Source: DASPXY01 sp038227745 (lineage in GTDB: Bacteria > Planctomycetota > Planctomycetia > Gemmatales > Gemmataceae). From it: a stretch of 7,338 nt of DNA. Where the stretch lies: positions 1 through 7,338 of the forward strand of contig JBBRPS010000525.1 in NCBI GenBank assembly GCA_038227745.1, given 5' to 3'. Under the pieces are notes generated by a model. It saw only the letters and a program-made list of their open reading frames with translations, was not told where the DNA came from and did not search any database. How positions within the stretch are numbered: the first letter of the stretch is position 1; every line of letters begins with the position of its first letter. This document shows positions 1 through 6,643 of this stretch, piece by piece. The position numbers and the translations under genes were made by a program.

Positions 1-17
1 AACTAGCCATTTTTTCC

Positions 18-36
18 GGCAAGTTGGCAACTTGCC
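18..36. repeat. 19-base palindrome (hairpin family A, copy 1)
   Basis: The arms GGCAAGTT (18-25) and AACTTGCC (29-36) are perfect inverted repeats around a GGC loop, giving an 8-bp stem. It lies 48 bases past the stop codon of the minus-strand DUF1559 gene. Read in that gene's direction the hairpin is followed by an A-rich run, not a U-tract, so it is not a canonical intrinsic terminator. It has the same design as the palindromes at 1495-1513 and 1526-1544, and differs from the 1526-1544 copy at four positions that form two compensated base pairs. I read it as a dispersed REP-like hairpin; a role in mRNA 3'-end protection is possible but unproven. Confidence 0.7.
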
Positions 37-84
37 CCACGTCCTTTGAGGCGCTCTTATGATTCTGTGATTGAACGGACCCGC

Positions 85-1392
85 TCAATCCGGCCAGTTG
101 ATGACGTTGCCGTCGCGCGGGTCGATCAGGTTCCGCAACAGGTCGTCGTTGTAGCGGTTCCGCTGGATGACGCGCACACTGCCGTCCGCCAGCGCGGCGT
201 TGAAGCCGTCGCCGAACAGCGTGCCGCCGATCCGCGGTAGCCCCCCGTTGCGGTTGAAGGGCAGGTCGGCCGGCCGGGTCCAGTCCACCGCGTCGGACGC
301 CTCGACGACGAGGAACGTGTTGCTCAACCCGTCCGTGAAGCTCGCCTTGAGCTGCGCCGGTTGGTCCGCCTGGAAGGGCGCGTTCGGCCCGGTGAACACC
401 TGGTAGTAGGTGGAGTTCGGCCGGGGAACGCCCTTCACCGGCGCGTAGATCTGCGGCATGCGCGGGAGCAGCGTCCGGTTGTGCTCGCTGTCCCACGGCT
501 CGTTGAGCCGGAACTGCCGGTACAGGTTCTCGTGCTCGAGGTACGGCAGCAGCGCCACGCGCCAGCTCAGCTGCCCCTTGCCGTTCTTGCCGTCGCCCGC
601 CGCGTAGGGGAGTTGGCCGTGGGCGTCGTTGAATTGGTGGAACGCCAGGGCGATCTGCTTGAGGTTGTTCTTGCTCCTCTCCCTGGCCGCGTTGTCGCCC
701 CCGAACGGGTCGTTGAACTGCGGCTGCTTCGGCATCTTCTCCATCCTCTGCTTCTGCAGCTCGAAGGCCTGGCGCTGCTGCTCCCTGGCCATCTCGAAGG
801 CGTTCTGCGGAGCGTTCTTGGCGAAATTTGCCCAGCCCTGTGCCGCCTGCTGGACGGGGCGGAGGACGGTGTACCACCAGTACCACGCCACCAGCAGGGC
901 CACGACGCTCGTCGAGGCGCCGGCGATCGGGAAGGCGATGCCCCGGCCCTGCTGTGTGAAGGCCACGATCAGGCCGACCAGGCCGAGCACCAGCCCGACC
1001 CCGCCCGCGATGAGGCCGGGGTAGAAGCCGATGCACGGGATCATCGCGATCATCAGGCCGGCGGCGCCGACGCAGAGCGAGGCGATGCCCATGCCCATCT
1101 GCAGGCCCATCCCCGGACCGGACGGCTGGTACGGGTCGCGGTACCTCTCGCGCCGGCGCCGCGGCGGCCCCTCGTCGTCGTAATCGTCGTCGCGGTAGTC
1201 TTCGCGGTATTCGGGTTCGCGCCTGCGCGGCGGCGGCGGCGCTGAGTCGAGCACCGCCTCGGGGATGTCGGCGCCTTGCTGCGGCACGGGGAACGGCGTG
1301 CCGCAGCTCGGGCACTTCACCATGCGGCCGGCCGTGGTGTCGGGCGCCTGGAGGTTCGTGTGGCAGTTCGGACAGGATAGGGGGATCGGCAT
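85..1392 (-). CDS. Zinc-ribbon membrane protein with C-terminal DUF1559 domain
   Basis: A 435-residue protein of unknown function. It opens with a zinc ribbon: CPNC (C7, C10) and CPSC (C27, C30). An Arg/Asp/Glu/Tyr-rich, probably disordered linker follows (about 52-92). Three hydrophobic segments come next (about 98-118, 122-146, 152-175), then a Gln/Lys/Met-rich stretch likely to be helical (about 180-223). The DUF1559 domain runs from about 237 to the end, starting with SKNNLKQIALAFHQF. DUF1559 proteins of planctomycetes usually carry an N-terminal type IV prepilin-like helix and an H-X9-DG motif near the C-terminus. Here the prepilin helix is replaced by the zinc ribbon and membrane segments, and the motif reads F393-X9-D403-G404, so the usual His is missing. 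The predicted topology puts the zinc ribbon and DUF1559 domain on opposite membrane faces if all three segments span. The ATG at 1392 has a GAGG (complement of 1400-1403) seven bases upstream, which supports this start. The family assignment is firm; the function is unknown. Confidence 0.9.
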   Translation of the reverse strand: MPIPLSCPNCHTNLQAPDTTAGRMVKCPSCGTPFPVPQQGADIPEAVLDSAPPPPRRREPEYREDYRDDDYDDEGPPRRRRERYRDPYQPSGPGMGLQMGMGIASLCVGAAGLMIAMIPCIGFYPGLIAGGVGLVLGLVGLIVAFTQQGRGIAFPIAGASTSVVALLVAWYWWYTVLRPVQQAAQGWANFAKNAPQNAFEMAREQQRQAFELQKQRMEKMPKQPQFNDPFGGDNAARERSKNNLKQIALAFHQFNDAHGQLPYAAGDGKNGKGQLSWRVALLPYLEHENLYRQFRLNEPWDSEHNRTLLPRMPQIYAPVKGVPRPNSTYYQVFTGPNAPFQADQPAQLKASFTDGLSNTFLVVEASDAVDWTRPADLPFNRNGGLPRIGGTLFGDGFNAALADGSVRVIQRNRYNDDLLRNLIDPRDGNVINWPD

Positions 1393-1488
1393 GATGACGC
1401 CTCGGGGTTAGGGGCCGCACGCGGGGAAGGGGGTGGACAGCGTTCGTGCGCTTATCATCGCCGCCGTGCCGGCGCCCGGCAAGGGGTT

Positions 1489-1550
1489 TGTTGAGACAAG
1501 CTGCCAGCTTGTCTCTCCTTCCAGAGACAAGCTGGCAGCTTGTCTCAACA
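1489..1550. repeat. Perfect 27-bp inverted repeat made of two family A palindromes
   Basis: Positions 1489-1515 and 1524-1550 are exact reverse complements, separated by the 8-base loop TCCTTCCA. Each arm is itself a palindrome: GAGACAAGCT and AGCTTGTCTC close a 3-base loop with a 10-bp stem (1493-1515 and 1524-1546). The element can therefore fold as two short hairpins or one long one, like paired REP units. It begins three bases past the stop codon of the minus-strand amidohydrolase gene. No U-tract follows on that strand, so it is not a classic intrinsic terminator, although it could block exonucleases or impede transcription. The core resembles the 18-36 palindrome. Confidence 0.85.
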
Positions 1551-1553
1551 GGC

Positions 1554-2534
1554 TCATCCCTTCAGCCCGTAGAAGCGGACCGCGTTGTCGTGGAACAGCT
1601 TCCGCTGGTCGGCCTCCTTGCGGTTGCGCACGATCGCGCGCAGCGCCTCGACCCACTGCCGGTACGTCGCGGCCAGCGTGCAGACCGGCCAATCGCCGCC
1701 GAACATCACCCGGTCGGGGCCGAAGACGTCGAGCGTATGGTTGACGATCGGCGCCAGGTCGTCGGCGGTCCACTTGCCCGGCCGCGCCGACGCCACGATG
1801 CCGGACACCTTGCCCACGACGTTCTTGCACTGCGCGATGCGGGCCATGTCGCGGCGCCACTGGGTGCGGTCCTTCGCCTGGACATTCGCGTTGCCGCAGT
1901 GGTCGAGGATGAAGCGCGTGCCGGGGCAGGCCTCGACCAGCTTGACCGCGTCGGGCAACTCGGCGGCCCGCATGCACAGGTCGAAGCTCAGGCCCAGCTC
2001 GCCCAGCAGGCGGATGCCGGCGACGAACGCGGGCCGCAGGCAGGTCCCGGCCGGCGTCGTCGGCCCGTGCAGCACCTGGCGCAACCCTTTGATGTACCGG
2101 CTGCCCTTGAACCGGCCGACGTACTTGGCGAAGTCCTTCGACGCGGGCCGGCCGGAGATGACCGCGGCCACGGTCGGCGTCTTGCCCTGGCGGCAGAGGT
2201 CGATGACGTAATCCGCCTCGGCGTTCTGCTGCTTCGGCTCGACGTCCACCTCCATGTACACAGCCTTGACGACGTTCAGGCCGGCGGTCGCGGTGAGGTA
2301 GTCCTTTATGACGAAACTGCGGGCGAGGGGCGATCCCTTCTGGATCCACGGCAGGCGGAAGCGGCTCAGATCCCAGAGGTGCTGGTGCGTGTCCACGATC
2401 GGCGGCCCCTTGGCCCCGTCGCGCGGTTGGCCGACGCCGGTCGGGGCGGCGTCACTGTCGTTGCAGGCTACCCAGGCGGCGCCGGCAAGTGCGGCTTGTT
2501 TGAGCAACTGGCGGCGGGTCTGGCGGGGGTTCAT
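1554..2534 (-). CDS. Exported amidohydrolase, fuconolactonase-like TIM-barrel family (Amidohydro_2)
   Basis: A 326-residue predicted hydrolase of the Amidohydro_2 / COG3618 type, the group that includes L-fuconolactonases and 2-pyrone-4,6-dicarboxylate lactonases. The N-terminus has a twin-arginine export signal, TRRQLLK (6-12), followed by a short Ala-rich hydrophobic stretch and Cys24. The sequence WVAC before Cys24 is a poor lipobox, so a lipoprotein is possible but uncertain. Family landmarks are DTHQH (48-52) at the end of strand 1, DHCGN (211-215), FGGDWP (278-283) with Asp281, and a C-terminal HDNAVRFYGL (315-324). These contain the usual active-site His, His and Asp positions, so the enzyme looks intact. 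The substrate is probably a lactone or sugar-derived acid; which one cannot be read from the sequence. No clear Shine-Dalgarno sequence precedes the ATG at 2534, which is chosen because it places the Tat signal correctly. The gene is on the same strand as its neighbours, but no pathway partner is visible. Confidence 0.9.
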   Translation of the reverse strand: MNPRQTRRQLLKQAALAGAAWVACNDSDAAPTGVGQPRDGAKGPPIVDTHQHLWDLSRFRLPWIQKGSPLARSFVIKDYLTATAGLNVVKAVYMEVDVEPKQQNAEADYVIDLCRQGKTPTVAAVISGRPASKDFAKYVGRFKGSRYIKGLRQVLHGPTTPAGTCLRPAFVAGIRLLGELGLSFDLCMRAAELPDAVKLVEACPGTRFILDHCGNANVQAKDRTQWRRDMARIAQCKNVVGKVSGIVASARPGKWTADDLAPIVNHTLDVFGPDRVMFGGDWPVCTLAATYRQWVEALRAIVRNRKEADQRKLFHDNAVRFYGLKG

Positions 2535-2567
2535 GGGGGGGTCCGACTAAGAGGTAGGTAATCGACT

Positions 2568-2591
2568 GAAAGAGAGAAACCGTTTCGGTTT
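2568..2591 (-). terminator. Possible weak terminator hairpin after the small membrane-protein gene
   Basis: AAACCG (2577-2582) and CGGTTT (2586-2591) form a 6-bp stem with a 3-base loop. On the minus strand the hairpin is followed by the pyrimidine run CTCTCTTTC, which contains only a few T residues. It lies between the stop codon of the membrane-protein gene (2642) and the start of the amidohydrolase gene (2534). The stem is short and the tract is poor, so it may be a weak terminator or chance. Confidence 0.25.
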
Positions 2592-2641
2592 GTGTTCACA
2601 ACGACGCCCTGGCAGGGATCTGCGACTCGTCCGACTGGTCG

Positions 2642-3016
2642 TCACTTGCGTCCGGGTGGTAGACCTATCGAGGCGTCGTAAATCAAGGCGATGAGCGTAC
2701 TGAACCCGAAGGCACCAGCCAGGATCAGCATCGCCAGAAGAAAAGCGGCATTGGACCTCAAGAATTGCTGAAATTCATCCGTGGGCGCGTTCGGAACCCT
2801 ACGCTTTCTCACCCGCGCCGTCACGTCGCAGCCCAAGAACGCTCCGAAGGCCCCCCCAAAGAATAGTAACTGGAAGGCCACGGTGTTATCGTACCCGCGC
2901 GGACCCACGGCGACCCACAGGGAGACGAGGGCGGCGGCAAGCGTCGCAACAGCATACCCGATAACCCCTCCCAAAAAGATCGAGGGGGCTTTCCGTTGAC
3001 TGGGACGTTCGTCCAT
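2642..3016 (-). CDS. Small three-helix membrane protein of unknown function
   Basis: A 124-residue protein that I do not recognise. It has a short polar N-terminus (MDERPSQRK), then three likely membrane segments at about 13-37, 44-63 and 90-112. A basic, polar loop (ARVRKRRVPNAPTDEF) lies between segments two and three, and by the positive-inside rule it is probably cytoplasmic. Segments one to three are rich in Gly and Ala. No catalytic or metal-binding motif is visible. The ATG at 3016 is well supported by a GAGGT (complement of 3022-3026) five bases upstream. It is divergent from the large cytochrome-type gene and shares a 248-base intergenic region with it. Its reading frame is open over its whole length and the ribosome binding site is good, so it is probably a real gene. 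Confidence 0.75.
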   Translation of the reverse strand: MDERPSQRKAPSIFLGGVIGYAVATLAAALVSLWVAVGPRGYDNTVAFQLLFFGGAFGAFLGCDVTARVRKRRVPNAPTDEFQQFLRSNAAFLLAMLILAGAFGFSTLIALIYDASIGLPPGRK

Positions 3017-3104
3017 TGCTGACCTCGGGACGAATCTTTGCCGACTATCTTACGAACTCTCCGGGACTGCGAGGGACTTTCCCCCGCGAAAAGCGAAAAA
3101 ACAG

Positions 3105-3134
3105 TTGAGGGTAGGCCCTCCGATCTAGTATCCT
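3105..3134 (+). promoter_or_regulatory. Weak sigma70-type promoter candidate for the large cytochrome-type gene
   Basis: TTGAGG (3105-3110) and TATCCT (3129-3134) are separated by 18 bases, and each matches four of six consensus positions. The segment is AT-richer than its surroundings. GAGGG (3107-3111) and CCCTC (3116-3120) form a small dyad overlapping the -35 element, which could be an operator or chance. TATACT at 3142-3147 is a better -10 match but has no -35 partner. A start site here would give a leader of roughly 120-130 bases. Confidence 0.25.
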
Positions 3135-3264
3135 GAAGAGATATACTGTCGCCGGCCGAGTTCCGCCTGTTTAGCCGCGAGCCTCGGGCGAGCGTTCGCT
3201 GCAACGGCGACGGTATATCCCGCCTACCCTGCCCGCCGACCCACCCGCAACGGGAGCTGACTCG

Positions 3265-6200
3265 ATGATCTCGCGAATGCGTTTGAAGGGATGCCGGACC
3301 GCGGTGCTGGCTGCTGTCGCGGTCGCCGTCCTGGCCACCTGCTTCGCCGCCGCCCCGGCCGACACCCCCGTGCCGAACAGCGGGAAGGCGGCGAAGGTCG
3401 ATTTCGCCCGCGACATCCGCCCGATCCTTTCGGAAAACTGCTTCGCCTGCCACGGCCCCGACGCCAAGGCCCGCAAGGCGAAGTTGCGCCTCGACACCAA
3501 AGAGGGCGCCCTCGCCGAGTTGCGCAGTGGCGGCCACGCCATCGTGCCGGGCAAGTCCGACAAGAGCGAGGCCATGCTCCGCATCCTCACCGGGGAGGAG
3601 TCCGAGCGGATGCCGCCGATGAAGATGGGCAAGAAGCTGACGCTGCGGCAGATTAGCCTGATGAAGCAGTGGATCGAGCAGGGCGCCAGCTGGTCGGGGC
3701 ACTGGGCATTCGACGCGCCGCACCGCCCGCCGGTGCCGACGGTGGCCGCCGCCTCCTGGCCGCGCAACCCGATCGACTCGTTCATCCTCGCCCGCCTGGA
3801 GCGCGCGGGCCTCGAGCCGTCCCCCGAGGCGAACCGCACCACGCTCATCCGCCGCGTCACGATGGACCTGACCGGCCTGCCGCCGACGCCCGCCGAGGTC
3901 GATGCCTTCCTCGCCGACACCTCGCCCGAGGCCTACGGCAAGGTGGTGGACCGGCTGCTCAAGTCGCCGCGCTACGGCGAGCACATGGCGCGTTACTGGC
4001 TCGACGCGGCCCGCTACGGCGACACGCACGGCATGCACCTCGACAACTACCGCGAGATGTGGCCCTACCGCGACTGGGTGATCGGCGCCTTCAACAAGAA
4101 CCTCCCCTTCGACCGCTTCATCGTCGAGCAACTCGCCGGCGACCTGCTGCCGAACGCGACGCTCGACCAGGTCGTCGCCACCGGCTTCAACCGCTGCCAC
4201 GTCACCACCAGCGAGGGCGGCTCGATCGACGAGGAGGTCTACGTCCGCAACGTCGTGGACCGCGTCGATACGACCGGCGTGGTCTTCCTGGGCCTCAGCG
4301 TCGGCTGCGCCCGCTGCCACGACCACCGCTATGACCCGATCAAGATGAAGGACTATTACCAGTTCTTCGCCTTCTTCAACAGCCTCGACGGCGGGGCGCT
4401 GGACGGCAACATCCAGGCGCCGCCGCCGGTCGTCAAGGTGGCGACGGCGGAGCAGATGAAGGCGCTGGCGCAGTTCGACGAGAAGGTCGCCGTCCTCCGC
4501 CGCGAGATCGCGCAGGAGGTGGCGCTGGTCAAGTACGAGGAGCCGGTCGCGAAGAAAGAGGAGCCGGAGACGGCCCCGCGCGCCGAGTTCGTCTGGCTCG
4601 ACGACGCCCTGCCCGCGGGGGTGCAGCCGATCGTCGGGGGCGCCAACGTGCCGTGGCAGTTCGTCGGCGGCAAGGGCGTCCCCGTTTTCAGTGGCTCGAA
4701 GTCCGCGAAGCTGACGGCCCGCGGCCTGATGCAGAACGTGCTGGAGAAGGCCAGCCCGGGGCTGCGCGTCGGCAAGGGCGACAAGCTGTTCGCCTACGTC
4801 TACCTCGACCCGGCCAGCCCGCCGCGCGAGGTCATGCTTCAGTGGCACACCGACACCTGGAAGCACCGGGCGTACTGGGGCGAGAACCTCGTCCAGTTCG
4901 GGCGCGACAACAGCACCGAGCGCGTGAAGATGGGACCGCTGCCCGAGAGGGGCAAGTGGGTCCGCCTGGAGGTGGACGCCGCCCGCGTCGGCCTGAAGCC
5001 GGGCATGGTCATCACGGGCTGGGCATACACGCAGTTCGACGGCACCGCCTACTGGGACAAGGGCGGCATCGTGACGGCGACGCCGCAGGGCGGCCAGTCG
5101 TTCGACAGCCTCGCCGCCTGGCTGCGCGTGCAGAAGGGGACCGGTGGCGCCGGCCTAACGCCGTCGCTGCAGGGCATCGTGAAGCTCGACGCGAAGAAGC
5201 GGACGCCGGCGCAGCAGAAGGAGCTGCGCGACTACTTCATCGAAAAGGTGTACGCCAAGACGCGCTCAGTCTTCGAGCCGCTGCAGCGCCGCCTTGGTCC
5301 GCTGGAGAAGGAGCGGCAGGAACTCGACAAGAAGATCCCGACGACGCTGGTCTTCAAGGAGAGCGCTCAGCCGCGGCCGTCCTACATGCTCAAGCGCGGC
5401 GAGTACGACCAGCGCGGCGACAAGGTGGGGCGCGACACGCCGGCGTTCCTGCCGCCGCTGCCCGAGAAGGCGCCGCGCAACCGCCTCGGCTTTGCGCAAT
5501 GGCTGGTCTCGCCGGAGCACCCGCTGACGGCGCGCGTGGCGGTCAATCGCTTCTGGCAGCAGTTCTTCGGCACGGGCCTGGTCAAGACCGCCGAGGACTT
5601 CGGCTCGCAGGGGGAGCAGCCCAGCCACCCCGACCTGCTCGACTGGCTGACGGTGCAGTTCGTCGCCGACGGCTGGGACGTGAAGCAGACGGTGAAGCGG
5701 ATCGTGACATCGGCGAGCTACCGCCAGTCGCCGCGGATGACGAAGGACCGGCTGGCGAAGGACCCGGAGAATCGGCTGGTGTCGCGCGGGCCGCGCTTCC
5801 GCCTGGACGCCGAGATGCTGCGCGACCAGGCGCTGGCGGTGAGTGGCCTGTTGATCGAGCGCGTGGGCGGCCCGAGCGTGAAGCCGCCGCAGCCGAGAGG
5901 CCTGTGGGAGGCGGTCGCCTTCACGGGGAGCAACACCGGCATATTCAAGGCCGACAAGGGCCAGGAGAAGGTCCACCGCCGCAGTATGTACACGTTCTGG
6001 AAGCGGACGTCGCACCCGCCGCAGATGGGCACGCTGGACGCGCCGTCGCGCGAGGCCTGCCGGGTGCGCCGCGAGCGGACGAACACACCGTTGCAGGCGC
6101 TGTTGCTGATGAACGAGCAGCTCTTCGTCGAGGCGTCGCGTGCCCTCGCGGAGCGAACGCTGCGCGAGGCGCCGGCGGACCCGCAGGCGCGGCTGCGGCA

Positions 6201-6429
6201 CCTGTACCGCCTGGTGACGGCGCGTGCGCCGGACGAGGTGGAGATGTCCGTGCTGCGCGACACGCTGCAGGAACACCTGGCACGTTTCCGGGCGAACCCG
6301 CAGGCGGCGCAGCAGCTCATTCGCGTCGGCGAGAGTGCGCCCGCCGCGACGATGAACCCGGAGGAGTTGGCGGCGTGGACGATGCTCGGGAACCTGGTTC
6401 TGAACCTGGACGAGGTGATCAATCGATAG
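3265..6429 (+). CDS. Exported planctomycete cytochrome c-type protein (PSCyt1-DUF1549-insert-DUF1553)
   Basis: A 1054-residue protein of a family abundant in planctomycetes. It begins with a signal peptide (basic start, then an Ala/Val-rich core at about 12-30). The cytochrome-like domain (about 45-140) holds CFACH (C59, C62, H63), a c-type haem site, with Met116 or Met119 in RMPPMKM as possible axial ligand. The DUF1549 domain spans about 165-372 and contains a second CxxCH (CARCH, 348-352) followed by DHRYDPI, as is usual in the family. A helical stretch (about 395-440) leads into an inserted region (about 441-606) rich in beta-type and aromatic segments. A second helical stretch (about 645-692) precedes the conserved RPSYMLKRGEYDQRGDKV (704-721). 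DUF1553 covers about 735-985, with NRFWQQFFGTG (761-771). The protein is probably periplasmic and has been linked by context to polymer breakdown in other planctomycetes, but its biochemical role is unknown. The ATG at 3265 has GGGAG (3252-3256) eight bases upstream. The usual DUF1501 partner gene is absent downstream within the window. Confidence 0.95.
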   Translation: MISRMRLKGCRTAVLAAVAVAVLATCFAAAPADTPVPNSGKAAKVDFARDIRPILSENCFACHGPDAKARKAKLRLDTKEGALAELRSGGHAIVPGKSDKSEAMLRILTGEESERMPPMKMGKKLTLRQISLMKQWIEQGASWSGHWAFDAPHRPPVPTVAAASWPRNPIDSFILARLERAGLEPSPEANRTTLIRRVTMDLTGLPPTPAEVDAFLADTSPEAYGKVVDRLLKSPRYGEHMARYWLDAARYGDTHGMHLDNYREMWPYRDWVIGAFNKNLPFDRFIVEQLAGDLLPNATLDQVVATGFNRCHVTTSEGGSIDEEVYVRNVVDRVDTTGVVFLGLSVGCARCHDHRYDPIKMKDYYQFFAFFNSLDGGALDGNIQAPPPVVKVATAEQMKALAQFDEKVAVLRREIAQEVALVKYEEPVAKKEEPETAPRAEFVWLDDALPAGVQPIVGGANVPWQFVGGKGVPVFSGSKSAKLTARGLMQNVLEKASPGLRVGKGDKLFAYVYLDPASPPREVMLQWHTDTWKHRAYWGENLVQFGRDNSTERVKMGPLPERGKWVRLEVDAARVGLKPGMVITGWAYTQFDGTAYWDKGGIVTATPQGGQSFDSLAAWLRVQKGTGGAGLTPSLQGIVKLDAKKRTPAQQKELRDYFIEKVYAKTRSVFEPLQRRLGPLEKERQELDKKIPTTLVFKESAQPRPSYMLKRGEYDQRGDKVGRDTPAFLPPLPEKAPRNRLGFAQWLVSPEHPLTARVAVNRFWQQFFGTGLVKTAEDFGSQGEQPSHPDLLDWLTVQFVADGWDVKQTVKRIVTSASYRQSPRMTKDRLAKDPENRLVSRGPRFRLDAEMLRDQALAVSGLLIERVGGPSVKPPQPRGLWEAVAFTGSNTGIFKADKGQEKVHRRSMYTFWKRTSHPPQMGTLDAPSREACRVRRERTNTPLQALLLMNEQLFVEASRALAERTLREAPADPQARLRHLYRLVTARAPDEVEMSVLRDTLQEHLARFRANPQAAQQLIRVGESAPAATMNPEELAAWTMLGNLVLNLDEVINR

Positions 6430-6434
6430 GCGAG

Positions 6435-6590
6435 GCGAACGGCCGGTGTAAGCCGGCTGGTGCAGCACCCCGCTTTGGCGAACGGCCGGTGTAAGCCGGC
6501 TGGTGCCGCACCCCGCTTTGGCGAACGGCCGGTGTAAGCCGGCTGGTGCAGCACCCCGCTTTGGCGAACGGCCGGTGTAAGCCGGCTGGT
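6435..6590 (+). repeat. Upstream REP array: four forward hairpin units, 43-base period
   Basis: Cores of 27 bases lie at 6435-6461, 6478-6504, 6521-6547 and 6564-6590. Each begins GCGAAC, ends GCTGGT, and contains the hairpin GCCGGT-GTAA-GCCGGC, whose loop is a GNRA-type tetraloop closed by a T-G wobble. The first three units are followed by a 16-base spacer, GCAGCACCCCGCTTTG. Unit two has C in place of A at the second spacer base; otherwise the three are identical. The fourth is followed by an unrelated spacer starting CCTGCAC. The array begins five bases after the stop codon of the large cytochrome-type gene and is the only structured element at that gene's 3' end. Confidence 0.95.
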
Positions 6591-6609
6591 CCTGCACCCA
6601 CTCGCTCGA

Positions 6610-6631
6610 ACCAGCCGGCCGTTTGCCGGCC
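6610..6631 (-). repeat. Inverted REP unit abutting the transposase start
   Basis: ACCAGCCGGC (6610-6619) and GCCGGCC (6625-6631) flank the loop CGTTT, giving a 6-bp GCCGGC/GCCGGC stem. It is a variant of the array unit in reverse orientation, with a five-base loop where the other inverted copies have TTAC. It pairs head-to-head with the forward unit ending at 6590: GCCGGCTGGT and ACCAGCCGGC form a 10-bp inverted repeat around 19 bases. It ends one base before the first ATG (6632) of the transposase frame. Confidence 0.85.
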
Positions 6632-6633
6632 AT

Positions 6634-6637
6634 GGAG
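6634..6637 (+). promoter_or_regulatory. Shine-Dalgarno sequence selecting the ATG at 6644
   Basis: GGAG lies six bases before the ATG at 6644, a good distance for ribosome binding. It overlaps the earlier in-frame ATG at 6632, whose own upstream sequence is the REP hairpin without a Shine-Dalgarno match. This favours 6644 as the translation start. Confidence 0.55.
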
Positions 6638-6643
6638 TCGCCG

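Noticed and set aside
9..36. Hairpin with a T-run as an intrinsic terminator of the DUF1559 gene
   Set aside because: The T-run precedes the hairpin on the plus strand. For the minus-strand transcript it reads as an A-run after the stem, so the polarity is wrong.
1446..2561. 371-codon plus-strand open frame opposite the amidohydrolase
   Set aside because: It is antisense to a conserved enzyme with intact motifs, and its translation passes through the palindrome pair and has no recognisable fold.
3171..3200. Possible dispersed repeat in the leader of the cytochrome-type gene (TTAGCCGCGAGCC... with a small AGCG/CGCT dyad)
   Set aside because: It resembles short intergenic repeats of planctomycetes, but only one copy is in the window and the dyad is four bases. 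It cannot be supported without a genome search.
2821..4866. 681-codon minus-strand open frame
   Set aside because: It overlaps the small membrane-protein gene in another frame, crosses the divergent intergenic region and runs antisense to the cytochrome-type gene. Its composition is Arg/Val/Leu/Asp-rich without any domain.
4653..6494. 613-codon plus-strand frame inside the cytochrome-type gene
   Set aside because: It is a shifted frame of the conserved gene, rich in Arg, Ala and Gly, and shows no motif of its own.
6623..6631. TTG start codon giving a longer transposase N-terminus
   Set aside because: The TTG lies in the loop and stem of a REP hairpin with no ribosome binding site. The ATG at 6644 has GGAG at a proper distance and gives the typical family N-terminus.
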